The notes: a model not told the origin generated them from the sequence alone. A stretch of 64,000 nt of DNA from Cerioporus squamosus (GCA_022592435.1 JABYQS010000007.1:186001-250000); one strand, 5' to 3'. Shown: positions 47,346-58,186, counted from the first letter of the stretch. Numbers and translations: made by a program.

Positions 47346-47960
47346 CCTCGGCACAAGGTCACTTTAACCAGATCTTCTCGGTCAAGTTCGAGAACTGGGA
47401 GTAGGCTGCACCCCCGGACGAGCCTCTCGGTGGACTGACGTGATGTACTCAATGCTTTTATGATTGTAAGATACCACTGTTACATGTATCCCTGATACTG
47501 CTGCTACTTCTACAGTCTTACTCTACGTATGAATACCACGCCTAGCGCGCTAACTAACGATACAAATGAGTGAATCTTCCTGGAAAGAATGAAGGGGGTG
47601 CCAAGAAATCGCTACAGGACTGTAAATCTCAGGCCACAATGTCTATGCATTCGCGTACACATTATCTGTATATGCAAGAACCTCGTGTAAGTATCGGACC
47701 TTGGTGTCCCCGCCATTTGTGATCATGCCAGGTGTTGGGGGCAGCAGGCTACAGCAGAGTTCGTTGCTCAGGTCTGCCTCGATACGGAACAGAAAGCTGT
47801 GGCCTACCTTCCATCGTGACGACGTGCCAGTTTCCTGGGTTTCGTACGTTCAGAGCTCGTCCAATCGAAAATAGAACTGAGAGACGACGATCAGCGGATA
47901 CTGGGGGGCATAAAGGTGAGTGTTACAAATCTGGATACATCGAGTCGACGGCAGTGGGCC
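47346..47960. other. Intergenic between convergent genes
   Basis: 615 bp. It may contain a last exon of the DUF6533 gene: the minus strand near 47890-47840 reads PLIVVSQFYFRLDEL, which lines up with PILISRFFLDLDDL in the second DUF6533 copy, but I could not join it in frame. Confidence 0.4.
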
Positions 47961-49232
47961 TCACAGGTTGAGAAACACGCAAACGAACACGAGTCTTATT
48001 TCGAAAAGCGCATTGTTCACGACCAGCATTGCCCTGCGCGTGCCTGGTAAGCAGGAGGTGCAACGGATGCATGATGTGGAGGCACTCACCCGAAGTAGAG
48101 CACACCTTCCTGCAGGATCAGTGAGGCATAATTCTGTTGCTCGGGATGCTCGAGGTACGCATTGCGAGTCTGGATGAGCGTCACTATGATGACGATGGCT
48201 TCTGACTGAAGGAGCAGGATGCGAGTAGCCACGTCGACTACAACCGTGGAGTCAGTGTGCGCTTTGTGTGGGTAATATATAGTTGTCCTTACGACTGTAG
48301 TCAACAAGCAGTTGGTCAGCGCCTTTCAATGGGTAATCAGACAGAAGACACTGACATGGTGGATGTGAATTGGTTGACATTGCTACTGTCTTGGATACAG
48401 AAGGGCACGATGAAAGGTACGTTAGCAATAACCATTAGACAAACAAGGGCGTCTAGGGCCTGGAGTATGGTGAGCAATAGATAAACATTGATGGAAAACT
48501 GGAAAGCATACAATGCATGTCGCCACCGGTATCAGAGCAAGAAAGACCACGAGATACACGAGGAGTTTCCGATTCCCACTGATTGCGTAGACATGCAGCC
48601 CTGAGAACACTGCGAGGTTCCACCTGGTCAGATCGAGTAATTCAGAGCGAGCAATCAACTTACCGGCCCAAATGACGAAGAGGTAGAGGATTGTTATGCA
48701 TGCTTGCTGAACTTGTTGCAGGAATTCGCAGCTGCAGCGCTGCGTCAGCTGACAGCCTGGAATGGGGTGCCTAAGTGAGAATGTGCCTCTAGAGGGCGGT
48801 AAGCATCCTTACAGCCCGTATAGGTATATCGGTGCACATACGAAGTATGAAGGAGGGAGGATAGTGCTCGCGAATGTAGCGAAGTATTGAAGGAGACTGA
48901 GGTAGCGATTGAGGAAGAACATCGCCCGCGCCCATGTCAATCGCCGGCCCCACGCATACTGAACTTCGAGGTCGAAGGTGATCATATACTCGTAAAAGAG
49001 AAGCGCTAAGGACAGCATGAGGGTGTATTGTGAACACCGGACGACGAGATGATGGCTTGATACTTACCGAATGTTGATGCGAAGACATATTGTGTCACCC
49101 GGCTGGAATGCAGAGTTAGAATACAACAATGTCGGGCGGAAGATGTGTTAGTACTCACTTCGATTCCAAAATCTCCTCTGCAAACACCAGGTCATCCCAG
49201 CCTGGGGCATCCATGCCAGTGGACAACGACAT
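47961..49232 (-). CDS. DUF6533 multi-pass membrane protein, copy 1
   Basis: ATG 49232 (MSLSTGMDAPGWDDLVFAEE). After an intron the DUF6533 domain reads LLFYEYMITFDLEVQYAWGR, RLTWARAMFFLNRYLSLLQY, followed by membrane helices QVQQACITILYLFVIW, FSGLHVYAISGNRKLLVYLV and VFLALIPVATCI, then SEAIVIIVTLIQTRNAYLEH and YASLILQEGVLYFG. About seven helices are expected. This LLFYEY.ITFD.EV...WGR..TWAR..FFLNRY pattern defines the family, found almost only in Agaricomycetes; its job is unknown. The 3' end is uncertain: the simplest splice gives AMLVVNNALFEIRLVFVCVF, LNL and a stop at 47961, and a further exon similar to copy 2 may be decayed. Middle exons near 48160-48420 are also only approximate. Confidence 0.7.
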
Positions 49233-49421
49233 CCTGCAGGAGTAGCAAGAGGGAAGAGCCGTCAAGGCAGCCGGACAAGAGAGACCAAGATGTGAGTAGC
49301 AACGAATTTATATACGCAGCCACCCCGCTCCATCGCACCCGATACAACGCGTTGGACGGGCCCCGCCTAGAAGGAATGTCCACACATGGAAAACCGCCGC
49401 ATCCCGCAACCATCGTCCGAG

Positions 49422-49441
49422 CTGATGACAGCTGTCATCAG
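49422..49441. promoter_or_regulatory. Perfect 20-bp palindrome
   Basis: CTGATGACAG followed directly by its exact reverse complement CTGTCATCAG. It is 190 bp upstream of the copy-1 DUF6533 start codon, so it could be a binding site for a dimeric regulator, or part of the transposon-like end that begins at 49436. Confidence 0.45.
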
Positions 49442-50510
49442 GAAAAACTCCCCCTCATAATTAGTGCTAAATTAGTGATCCGCTCGAGATAATCGCACTA
49501 ATGTTGCCTAATCTGTGGGCATCTTGACTTACAGAAGTTTCGAGGTCGCTGCAAGTCATGGTGTTTGTAACTAGTCGCAAGACATAGTTTGGGGCCTGAA
49601 GACGTACTGGCATGCCGGTAGTTGACCAGATGCACCGTCCAAGGCAACCCAACTTGCCTGACCAAGTGCAAGATAGCCTGCCCTGAACTGTTCCGGCAAG
49701 TCCCGGACGAGGAAGCGCCCACAAAAATTCCTTCGCTTGCCTCCTCCTCCTCCAGGACCTCTCATCTACGTCCACCTCCAGCTCTGCCTTCAGACTCCTG
49801 GCTGGGTTCTACGCTCTTGTGCTAACATGCCGTCTCTGTACACACCCTGGTGGCTAGTCTGTTGCATCTCAGGGAGCTCTCGGTCTCTCGGTCTCTCGGT
49901 CTGGCTCTACCTGGCTCTACTGGGTTCATTCGGGACTTGGAATACCTCGGTGGCTTCCTGGTGTACAGCACGCTACGTAGGACATGCGTGAAAATGCGGT
50001 AAGTCTTCTCCGCCATAGACATGGTATGGCCGAGGTACTGACGTGCCCATGTCTCCTAGGCCAACAGCCACGCTGCGGTACAGGTCTCTATGCGGTAAGT
50101 CAATTTGCCCGTATCGTTCTCTGCCACTTGTACTAGTCATGTACTACACTATGTCACTTCGTGAAGGCGCCCTGTCCGTCACTCTCCATATCTTTTGTGT
50201 TCTGACCCAGGCGCATCCTACCTGCCCTTGGCGACTATATGTACTTGTATGTAGTAGTACTCATGGTGTATGTATGTTGAACGTGAATAACATGCTGTTT
50301 CTGCACCTCCATTTACACATCGAGCGTGCCAAAGACAAGATATAGCAGTGAGTATGCAAGCCTACCGAGTACGTCTAACCACCTTCTAATTGCCTGATAA
50401 CGTCACTCATTATAAAGGGACCTCGAGTTTTAGCATAATGGACTAATGGCCTATAATCACCATAATTAGGGCTGATTAGAGGCTGTTAGTGCGGGAGGTT
50501 TTCCCTGATG
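49436..50510. mobile_element. Possible non-autonomous inverted-repeat element
   Basis: The left end (from 49436) starts CATCAGGAAAAACTCCCC; the right end read on the opposite strand from 50510 starts CATCAGGGAAAACCTCCC, 15 of 18 bases alike. Both are followed by AT-rich DNA with repeated TTAGTG/CACTAA words. The flanks share TGT (left) and TGT (right), a possible 3-bp target duplication. No transposase frame inside 1,075 bp, so it would be a MITE-like or decayed element. Evidence is limited to this one copy. Confidence 0.35.
49877..49920. repeat. Short tandem repeats
   Basis: Three copies of CTCTCGGT (49877-49900) followed by two copies of CTGGCTCTAC (49901-49920). Confidence 0.8.
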
Positions 50511-51054
50511 TGTACAATCGAAAAGCATGCCTGGCAGCCATGTGCGGTAGCATGCAGCGGCGAAGGCTGCGTCCTGTCTTGGACAGTTGGGACACTTATA
50601 TCTCTCAGCATCTTTGTTATACTGTCGCTCTTGTCATAGCCCATTGGCACAGTCCGCGCTGAGAGTGGCAAGTTGGTCTCGGTCAGTTCGGACGGAAGCT
50701 AAGGAATAAGGTTCGGAAGCACCTACGGCATTCCTCCCCATTCGTGCATCAGTCTGACATTGCCACGGTCACTATTGGTCGTCGCACCTTATGAACGCAC
50801 CCGCAGGTCGCTGCCGTTTGGACACCATCCACGCCCGTGGGGTAGGCGGCTGGTAGTCGATACGTTCAGGTGAGTTGCCAAGAATATGCCGCCATATCGA
50901 GTGGCATATGTCAATGGATGCCACAGACCCGATAACTCACCTGCGCTACTGCTTCTCGGATCTGACACGCGATGCTGATGCGGTGTACGGGAGTCGAGGA
51001 AGTCCGAAGAGGGCCTGCCGGTGCATGGATTCTATCGTCATATATCATCATGAT

Positions 51055-52715
51055 TTACACATGAGTGCTTCCTTCCCGCAGTCCGGAGACCGACCAAGTG
51101 ACGGGAAGCTGAGAATCCTTCTCCGATAGCCTGAAGTCACTGGCTCCGTAGTCGCTGTGATTATCCCCGAACGAAGAATGCATATGATTAGGGTCCTGCA
51201 GGCGCGGTCAGTGAGCAGCTTGACAAGGGACAGAAGATTACAGACCGTGCTGCTAGGAGTGACAAAATGCATTGTTGACTGAGTCCCCAAGTAGCGTAAC
51301 TCCGTCGCCGATGAGTAAGATCTACCAGGAGACTCCTGAACTTTGAGGTCGTCCAAGTCCAGAAAAAACCTTGAGATCAGAATTGGTATTATGCTACAGA
51401 GGGTGAGGACTGAGATTTAGTATTCGGACTATCAAACGACCACATACACATTGAGAAACGGCACTATGAAGCTGAAACTGCCGACTTGCAGGAAGTCGAA
51501 AGAAATCTGGACGATGTTGAGCGATAGCATGACGCTGAGCCAGCCAGCAAGTGTGAGCAGCAGCAGTGTGGTCGCTCGGTGGGATCACTGACCCGAAGTA
51601 CAAGACACCTTCTCTGAGTATCAACAAAGTGAAAGACATCTGCACGTGGAGTGTCCTGGCTACGTGCATGGTACCCCAAGTCTTGACTAAGGTGGTGATG
51701 ATGACAAGAGCGTCTGAGAGAATCATACATGACCGCGTGGCCATGGACACTGGGGGATGCTTTCTTTGATCAGTCACTATGTGGGCCAAGGATATTGAAT
51801 CGCGTACACCTAGATTGCGGATTGAAGTAAGTAGCAGTATAGGGACAACGAAAAGGATAAGGACGAACTCAATCCATGTCAATAGAGAGAGATCCATCCC
51901 ACTCATGCACCCTAGGTCCGATAGAACGATTGACGTGAGCGAGGCGACGTACTGCAAGGCTGTCAAATTCGGTGGATGGGACTAGAACTTCATACACCTA
52001 CCGCATTTGTCACCGCGGGTACCACTGCAAGCAAAACCACAATCATAGTCACCACACGACTGCGTGCGCTGATTGCATACACGCGCAAACCCGCAAATGC
52101 TACGGGCAAAGAGTGAGTCATTCTCTGTAGGCAGAGCGCCCTCAGGTGCCACGAACCTGCCCATACGATGTAGAGAACAATCTGGAACGCCTGCATCAGC
52201 CTGGTTAAGAGGGCACAACTAGTGGGCATATGTGTGAGTCTAGGCAATGCAGATGTCATCGTGTACCTGCCTCTGCGAACCGTTCAAGTGTTACTCAGCG
52301 CCTGAATGCGGAAGCAATAATTCTACTCACGAAATAGTTGACGGTAGGCAGCAGAGGTCCTAGAACGACCAGGTACTCCACGATGCTGAGGTATCGATTC
52401 AGGAGGAAGATGGTCCTAGCCCATGACGATTTGCGGCCCCATGCGAATTGTACCTCCCGGTCGAATGTAGTGAGATACTCGAACAGAAGGACCGCTGCGG
52501 TAGCGATGAGTGCGCAGCCACTGAGCGTGACAATCGAGGAAGAAGCTCACCGAAAACGGCCAAGTCGGCGTAGTTGAAAGTGAGGCTGCGGACGTGACCA
52601 GCCAATCAGTCATCGGCTTTCGTGCATATACTTTAAAAAAAACTCACGTGTTGGCGTAGTACTCAACAAACGCCTCCAGCTCCCCCTGGGAGTCGGCTTC
52701 CGTGGTCGCATTCAT
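51055..52715 (-). CDS. DUF6533 multi-pass membrane protein, copy 2
   Basis: ATG 52715 (MNATTEADSQGELEAFVEYY), stop TAA 51055-51057. The DUF6533 domain is LLFEYLTTFDREVQFAWGRK-like (LLFFEYLTTFDREVQFAWGR) then SSWARTIFLLNRYLSIVEYL. Helices follow: VVLGPLLPTVNYF, LTRLMQAFQIVLYIVWA, FAGLRVYAISARSRVVTMIV, VLLAVVPAVTNA, LSLLTWIEFVLILFVVPILL and MSFTLLILREGVLYFG. The 3' exons give VMLSLNIVQISFDFLQVGSF, then through a GTATG..TGTAG intron (about 51368-51420) VIIPILISRFFLDLDDLKVQ, and a hydrophilic tail DPNHMHSSFGDNHSDYGASD ending GLREGSTHV. The domain order is that of copy 1 and the two proteins are clear paralogues. About seven helices and a cytosolic tail recall a receptor-like fold, but function is unknown. 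Confidence 0.8.
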
Positions 52716-53673
52716 GCCGCAAGGAATTCAACGGCGGGGGTGGACCATCAAGGCCAACAGGGTCCAGGATATGTCGGAGGCACCTTTATGTCTGGGCGGG
52801 CAGCGTGTCACCACGTTGTCGTTTGGCAGGGATGTGCAGCTGTTCTGCGACCCATGCCACTGGTACGGGACTCAGGATATCACATCCCCGTCTATCATGG
52901 GAAAGCCGTCAGCTCATCCTCCTATGCATGGCAGACATTTGGAGGGGTTGCCTGACAGCAACTACCCACAGCAGCCCATATAAGCAACGCACTTCATCGA
53001 ATTCGAATTTTTAAGCTTACTGGAGTCTGGGACACCTAGAAGGTGGGTGAAGTTGAGTTCGTCGCTTGTATTCCGATTGAAATAACTGTCAAAGACGTCC
53101 CACACATCAACATCATATCCTCGTTGTATCATGTCAACGATCAGTGTGAGTTCAATCAGGGATATGTTGCGCCGCAATCCAGGATGGTCTTGACAGCGGG
53201 AGTTGTCGTGCCGGCGGCCAAAGATTTGGGAAGACACGGCAGGATTCTTGAACGACGCCAGATACAAGATGGATGTTTAGGTGCATCAGCATGTTCGGAC
53301 TTGTTCATGTACCAGTATGGTGTGTTAGGGTGTAACTGACAAACTCCAGTTCCGCATTGAACCAGAGAAGAACATAATTGAGCTCCCAGTGGACATGTGC
53401 TACCGTGACGGGACACCCTAGAACTTCGTTGACCACTTAAGTAACGTATACCCTGAACAGAGTTCGAGATGAGCACAAACTATGTTAACATTGAGCAACG
53501 ATGACACTCGAGGAGAAGCTATGGGGGTTCCGGTGAAAGTCACCGTTGCTATGGCATACTGAGCTGAGAGCAGGATAGTCGAACTTGGTACGGGTAGTAC
53601 TTACCATGCGGACAGTCACCGGGGTCCGGGGTCACATCGTATCAGTAGTTTGCTATATGACTCCTGAGGACAA
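52716..53673. other. Intergenic, no credible gene
   Basis: 958 bp between DUF6533 copy 2 and the tRNA. Open frames of about 100 codons occur on both strands at 52962-53339, but they overlap one another antiparallel and resemble no family. Confidence 0.4.
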
Positions 53674-53764
53674 GACACTATGGCCGAGTGGTTAAGGCGA
53701 CAGATTCGAATGCCGTCTTATCTGTTTCCCTCTGGGAGCGCAGGTTCAAATCCTGCTGGTGTCG
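53674..53764 (+). tRNA. tRNA-Ser (anticodon CGA) with a 9-nt intron
   Basis: Acceptor stem GACACTA (53674-53680) pairs with TGGTGTC (53757-53763), discriminator G. D arm GCCGAGTGGTTAAGGC, anticodon stem ACAGA/TCTGT around loop TT-CGA-A..A, long variable arm CCC/GGG typical of serine tRNA, T arm GCAGG-TTCAAAT-CCTGC. The loop is interrupted by nine bases (53711-53719) at the standard position one base after the anticodon. Very close to yeast tRNA-Ser(CGA) in the D and T arms. Confidence 0.92.
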
Positions 53765-54127
53765 TTTTGTCCCCAGACCCTTTTGATCAGTATGCCGCCT
53801 ATGCCGCAATCCTGCCGTCTGTTCGGCTCCGCGTAGGCACATATCGATGGAGCTTGAGAGTCACTCTGACCATGTATCGTACTCGCATCGGACGTCCTTC
53901 GGCCTGGCGGATTTATATCACTGTGCGAAGTCCCGGTAAGTATGGCGCGACACCCCATGACATGTGGGCCTACATATAAAGGTCGAGCTCGACACAGGCT
54001 TGCTGATCCAACACACACCCTGGTCTCCGTCCAGAAGTGAAGGTGACCCTACACTTCTTGACGCAGCCTAATGTCTGCGATGAGCTGACCGGCTTTGCAG
54101 TCGAATCATAACTTCATTTACCGCAAC
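53765..54127 (+). other. Intergenic, methyltransferase upstream region
   Basis: 363 bp. TACATATAAAGG at about 53970-53981 is a plausible TATA box for the methyltransferase gene, whose transcript would then have a leader of roughly 100-120 bases. Confidence 0.45.
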
Positions 54128-55195
54128 ATGTCGACTACGGTTCACAACGTGGCCAAGAGTGGGTTTGGCACCGGGAACGAGTTGTACGATCGGTGCGCGA
54201 TCTGGCTTGATTGGCAAGGACCAAGTTCTGAAGAACTTAATCTCTCCTCGCAGCGCGCGGCCGTCGTACCAGGCGAACGCTCTGGCGCACATCCGCCAAG
54301 CAGTCAAGGGATCTCCGCCATTCAATGTAGTAGAGTAGGTCCTCAGGCATGCCTCCCGCAGCTTATCAGCTCATGCCGGTGGTTCCACGTACAGGCTCGG
54401 CGCGGGAACTGGCATCTTCACTCGCGCGCTGCTCGCCAACCCGGACTGGTCGTCTGCCATCAAGGAGTTGCGTGCCATAGAGCCCAGCGAGGGCATGCGC
54501 AGCGTGTTCACCAAGACCGTCACGGACCCGCGGGTATCTGCGCATGAGGGCACGTTCGACACTACCGGGGTCGAGGACAGTTGGGCCGACCTTGTCGTCA
54601 TCGCTCAGGCATGTCTCCTCAACGTCGCACTGTATGGTGTATGATTGACACTAGTTCTATGTGAGCAGGCATTCCACTGGTGCCCCGACTACGACAAGGC
54701 TTGCGCCGAGTTCGCTCGCATCCTCAAGCCGAACGGCATCGTCGCGTTCATCTGGAACTTGGAGGATAGGTGAGCGTACGCGTTCGCGTTCGATCTTCCC
54801 GCCGATATCCAGCTGGCACTTACGTTGTATCCAGAAACCGTGCAGCATGGGTTGCTCAGCTCCGCGACCGCATCGAGAAGCACGAGAACGGGACGCCGCA
54901 GTTCCGCCTCAACCTCTGGCGCGCTGCGTTCTCTACGCCGTCCTACCAAGCCAACTTTGAGCCTCAGGAGGAGAACGTCTGGGACTACGTTCTTCCCGGC
55001 ACGCGTGACATCGTTGTCGAGCGTGCTCTCAGCAAGAGCTACATCACCGTGCTCGCCCCTGAAGACAAGCAGAAGGTTATTGCCGATATCGATGCCATCC
55101 TCCAGCGCAAGGAGGGTCTGACCTGGATCGACGAGAGCAACGGCGTCTTCGAGTATCCGTACCAGACTTTCCTGGTGATCGCTAGGAAGAAGTGA
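54128..55195 (+). CDS. Class I SAM-dependent methyltransferase (type 11)
   Basis: ATG 54128 (MSTTVHNVAKSGFGTGNELY), stop 55193-55195. Introns near 54192-54253, 54334-54393, 54612-54668 and 54768-54834. Joined exons: RPSYQANALAHIRQAVKG, PFNVVELGAGTGIFTRALLA (motif I, the SAM-binding E-x-G-x-G-T-G), LRAIEPSEGMRSVF (motif II acidic residue), DSWADLVVIAQAFHWCPDYD, and KACAEFARILKPNGIVAFIW (post-motif). The AQAFHW motif is that of the UbiE/Tmt1-like branch of small-molecule methyltransferases. A C-terminal domain of about 130 residues (WVAQLRDRIEKHENGTPQF, TWIDESNGVFEYPYQTFLVI) ends the protein. About 300 residues, soluble, probably cytosolic. The substrate cannot be inferred. Confidence 0.9.
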
Positions 55196-55533
55196 AAATA
55201 CTCAACGGCACAAGGGAAGACGAGGACATGCATGTATGTAGAAAGATGTAGAAGTACGAACACACACGCCAATGGATTTCGATCGTCACCGTGTTATGAC
55301 TTTCTGACTGAGCCCGTTTTCGTTCCACGACTTCGCAAAGCCAGTCGCACAGCCAACAACAGATGTGAGAAGCAAAGAACGTGATTCATTGCGATACTAC
55401 GATAGTGCGTATGATGGTCGTGAGATGCAACAAGAAAGCAATGCCCGACAGTGGTCTATAATACACATGATGAGAAAACTTCATAGCAGATCTACCGTAA
55501 CCCCAGAACGTCCATGAAAGCGCGCGAGCTCTC
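55196..55533. other. Intergenic between convergent genes
   Basis: 338 bp with the 3' ends of the methyltransferase and HSP90 genes. No gene seen. Confidence 0.45.
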
Positions 55534-57935
55534 TCAGTCGATCTCCTCCATCGCCGAGGTCGATGCAGCCTCCGTCGAAGCTGGTGCCTCGGTGCTTGAG
55601 GACGGTGCGGGTGCCGACTCCTCCTCCTCGTCGACGTCGAGACCGAGCGCGATCATACGGTGGATGCGCTTCGCGAACGACGTGGGGTCGTCGAGCGAGA
55701 AGCCGGAGGTGAGGAGGGCGGTCTCAAAGAGCAGGAACGTGAGGTCGCGGACAGACTTGTCAGCCTTGTCCTCCGCAACCTTGCGCTTAAGCTCCTTGAT
55801 GATGGGGTTGTGAGGGTTGAGCTCGAGCGTCTTCTTGGAGGCCATGTACGACGACATCGAAGAGTCACGGAGCGCCTGCGCCTTCATGATACGCTCCATG
55901 TTCGACGACCAGCCGAACTGACCGGTGACGAGGACGCAAGGAGAGTCGGAGATACGGTTCGAGACGACGACCTTCTCGACCTTGTCGCCGAGTGCGTCCT
56001 TGACCGCCTTGCAGAGGTCCTCGAACTGCTTGGCCTCCTCCTCGCGGGCCTTCTTCTCCTCCTCGGTCTCCTCGAGCTCGAGACCCTCCTTCGAGACGCA
56101 GACGAGCTTGTGGCCATCGAACTCCTTGAGCTGCGTGATGGCGTACTCGTCGATGGGGTCGACAAGAAGGAGAACCTCGAAGCCCTTCTTCTTCAGAACC
56201 TCGAGGAAGGGAGAGTCCTTCACGGCGGAGAGAGACTCGCCGGTCAGGTAGTAGATGTTCTTCTGGACCTCAGGCTTGCGAGTGATGTAATCTAAGAAGA
56301 TACGTCAGTACATGGAACAGTGCGCAACATGCGGACAAGTAGCACTCACCCTTGAGGGAGGTCATCTCCTCGGTGGACTTCGTCGAGTAGAAGCGGAGGA
56401 ACTCAGCGAGCTTGCTGCGGTTCTGGGCATCCTCGTGTACACCGAGCTTGATGTTCTTGCCGAACGACTCATAGAACTTGTTGAAGTTGTCCTTGTCCTC
56501 CGCAATCTCGGAGAAGAGGTCAAGGCACTTCTTGACGAGGTTCTTGCGGATGACCTTGAGGATCTTGTTCTGCTGGAGTGTCTCACGGGAGATGTTGAGC
56601 GGAAGATCCTCAGAGTCGACGATACCCTTGACGAAGTTGAGGTACTCCGGAATGAGATCCTCGCAGTCGTCCATGATGAACACGCGGCGGACGTAGAGCT
56701 TGATGTTGTTGCGCTTCTTCTTGGACTCGAAGAGGTCGAAGGGAGCCCTATCGATCAATCCTGTCAGTATACCGCACATATGAAGTACAAGCACAGATGA
56801 GTACTCACCGCTTGGGGATGAAGAGGATAGCCTTGAACTCGAGCTGACCCTCGACGGAGAAGTGCTTCACAGCGAGGTGCTCCTCCCAGTCGTTCGTCAA
56901 GCTCTTGTAGAAGGCGGCGTACTCCTCCTGGGTGATCTCAGAGGGGTTGCGTGTCCAGATGGGCTTGGTCTTGTTCAGCTCCTCCGTCACAACCTCCGTC
57001 TCCTTGATCTTCTTCGTCTTCTTCTCCTTGGGCTTATCCTCGTCCTCGACCTCCTCGACCTTGGAGTCCTCCTTGTCCTCAGCCGCCTCCTCCTCATCCT
57101 CAACCTCCTGCACGTTCTAAGTCAGCATGACGATCATTCGCGTACAACACAGAAGATGATACTTGCCTTCTCAACCTCCTTGGTCACCGCCAACTGAATG
57201 GGGTAGGAGATGAACTCGGAGTGCTTCTTGACAATCTCCTTGATGCGCTTCTCCTCGAGGTACTCGAGCTGGTCCTCCTTGAGGTAGAGGCGGATCTCAG
57301 TACCACGGCCGAGAGGGGGGTTGATGGTGTCGGGGGTGATGGTGAAGGTGCCACCGGCAGCGGACTCCCAGATGTACTGCTCGTCGTCGTTGTGCTTCGA
57401 GATGACCTGTACGCGCTCGGCGACGAGGTATGCGGAGTAGAAACCGACACCGAACTGGCCGATCATAGAGATGTCGGCGCCGGACTGGAGAGCCTCCATG
57501 AAGCCCTACAACAAAGACGCGTAAGTAACTCAGTTCTACATGGGCACACGCCACACGGTGCTTACCTTCGTGCCGGACTTGGCGATGGTACCAAGGTTGT
57601 TGACGAGGTCGGCCTTGGTCATACCGATACCGGTATCGATGATGGAGAGGACCTTGTTCTCCTTGTCGGGGACAATGCGGATAACGAGGTCCTTGCCGGT
57701 GTCGAGGACAGAGGGGTCGGTGAGGGACGCATAGCGAATCTTGTCGAGCGCGTCGGACGCGTTCGAGATCAATTCACGGAGGAAGATCTCCTTGTTGGAG
57801 TAGAAGGTGTCTGCAGGAACGCGTGTTAGCTACGCGTCGCCCTCATACACAGAGTACAAGCAAAAGCCACTTACTGATGATGAGATCGAGAAGCTGGCTG
57901 ATCTCAGCCTGGAAGCCGAAGCTCTCAGAGGCCAT
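55534..57935 (-). CDS. HSP90: Cytosolic heat-shock protein HSP90
   Basis: ATP-dependent chaperone of kinases, steroid-receptor-like clients and calcineurin. ATG 57935 ([20 protein letters not shown]), stop 55534-55536. Introns near 57505-57562, 57117-57165, 56748-56808 and 56292-56350, plus one near 57810-57870. The N-terminal ATPase has [58 protein letters not shown] and a Gly-rich lid; a charged Glu/Lys linker ([20 protein letters not shown]) follows; the middle domain has [20 protein letters not shown] and [20 protein letters not shown]; the C-terminal dimerisation region ends with an acidic tail. The last residues read MEEID, not the usual MEEVD that binds TPR co-chaperones. About 700 residues, full length. 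A heat-shock element lies about 120 bp upstream. Confidence 0.98.
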
Positions 57936-58024
57936 TTTTGCGCGTGAGGGTCGTAAAGGGGAGTGGGGGGAAAGGTGAGAGATGAGGCTAGCAATTCAAC
58001 GTCTGAAGAGCGGGCGCAGGGCTC

Positions 58025-58131
58025 TCGCGGGTTTAAGTACTCTCTTCCCCTCGCCATTCGAGAACCTTCCATCTGCCTCTACCAATGCGGTCAGGCGCCC
58101 GTGTCCTTGCCTTGTCTGGACGCGAACGTTC
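58025..58131 (-). promoter_or_regulatory. HSP90 promoter with heat-shock elements
   Basis: TTCGAGAACCTTC at 58057-58069 is a perfect three-unit heat-shock element (TTC-nn-GAA-nn-TTC), 122 bp upstream of the HSP90 ATG, and GAACGTTC at 58124-58131 is a two-unit site. A TATA-like TTAAA sits at about 58032-58036 between them and the start. This is the binding pattern of heat-shock factor. Confidence 0.75.
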
Positions 58132-58186
58132 TGCCACCTTCCATCCTCTTCTACTACACCTTCCTTATTTGGCGCACCTCCTCCAG

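Larger units (their letters stand above)
49233..51054. other. Gene-free stretch between the DUF6533 copies
   Basis: 1.8 kb without a credible gene. It holds a 20-bp palindrome, a possible inverted-repeat element and a small tandem repeat, listed separately. Base composition varies, with AT-rich patches at 49450-49515 and 50390-50480. Confidence 0.5.

Noticed and set aside
49467..49991. Open frames on both strands between the DUF6533 copies
   Set aside because: They overlap antiparallel, resemble nothing and lie within the possible inverted-repeat element.
52999..53018. Cluster of EcoRI and HindIII sites, as in a cloning linker
   Set aside because: Two six-base sites in an AT-rich stretch can occur by chance, and the flanks read as genomic DNA with no vector features.
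52962..53339. Opposed open frames of about 100 codons
   Set aside because: Mutually overlapping, without family resemblance or splice structure.
57221..57829. 202-codon open frame antisense to HSP90
   Set aside because: Mirror frame of a highly codon-biased gene; such antisense frames are common and carry no signal of their own.
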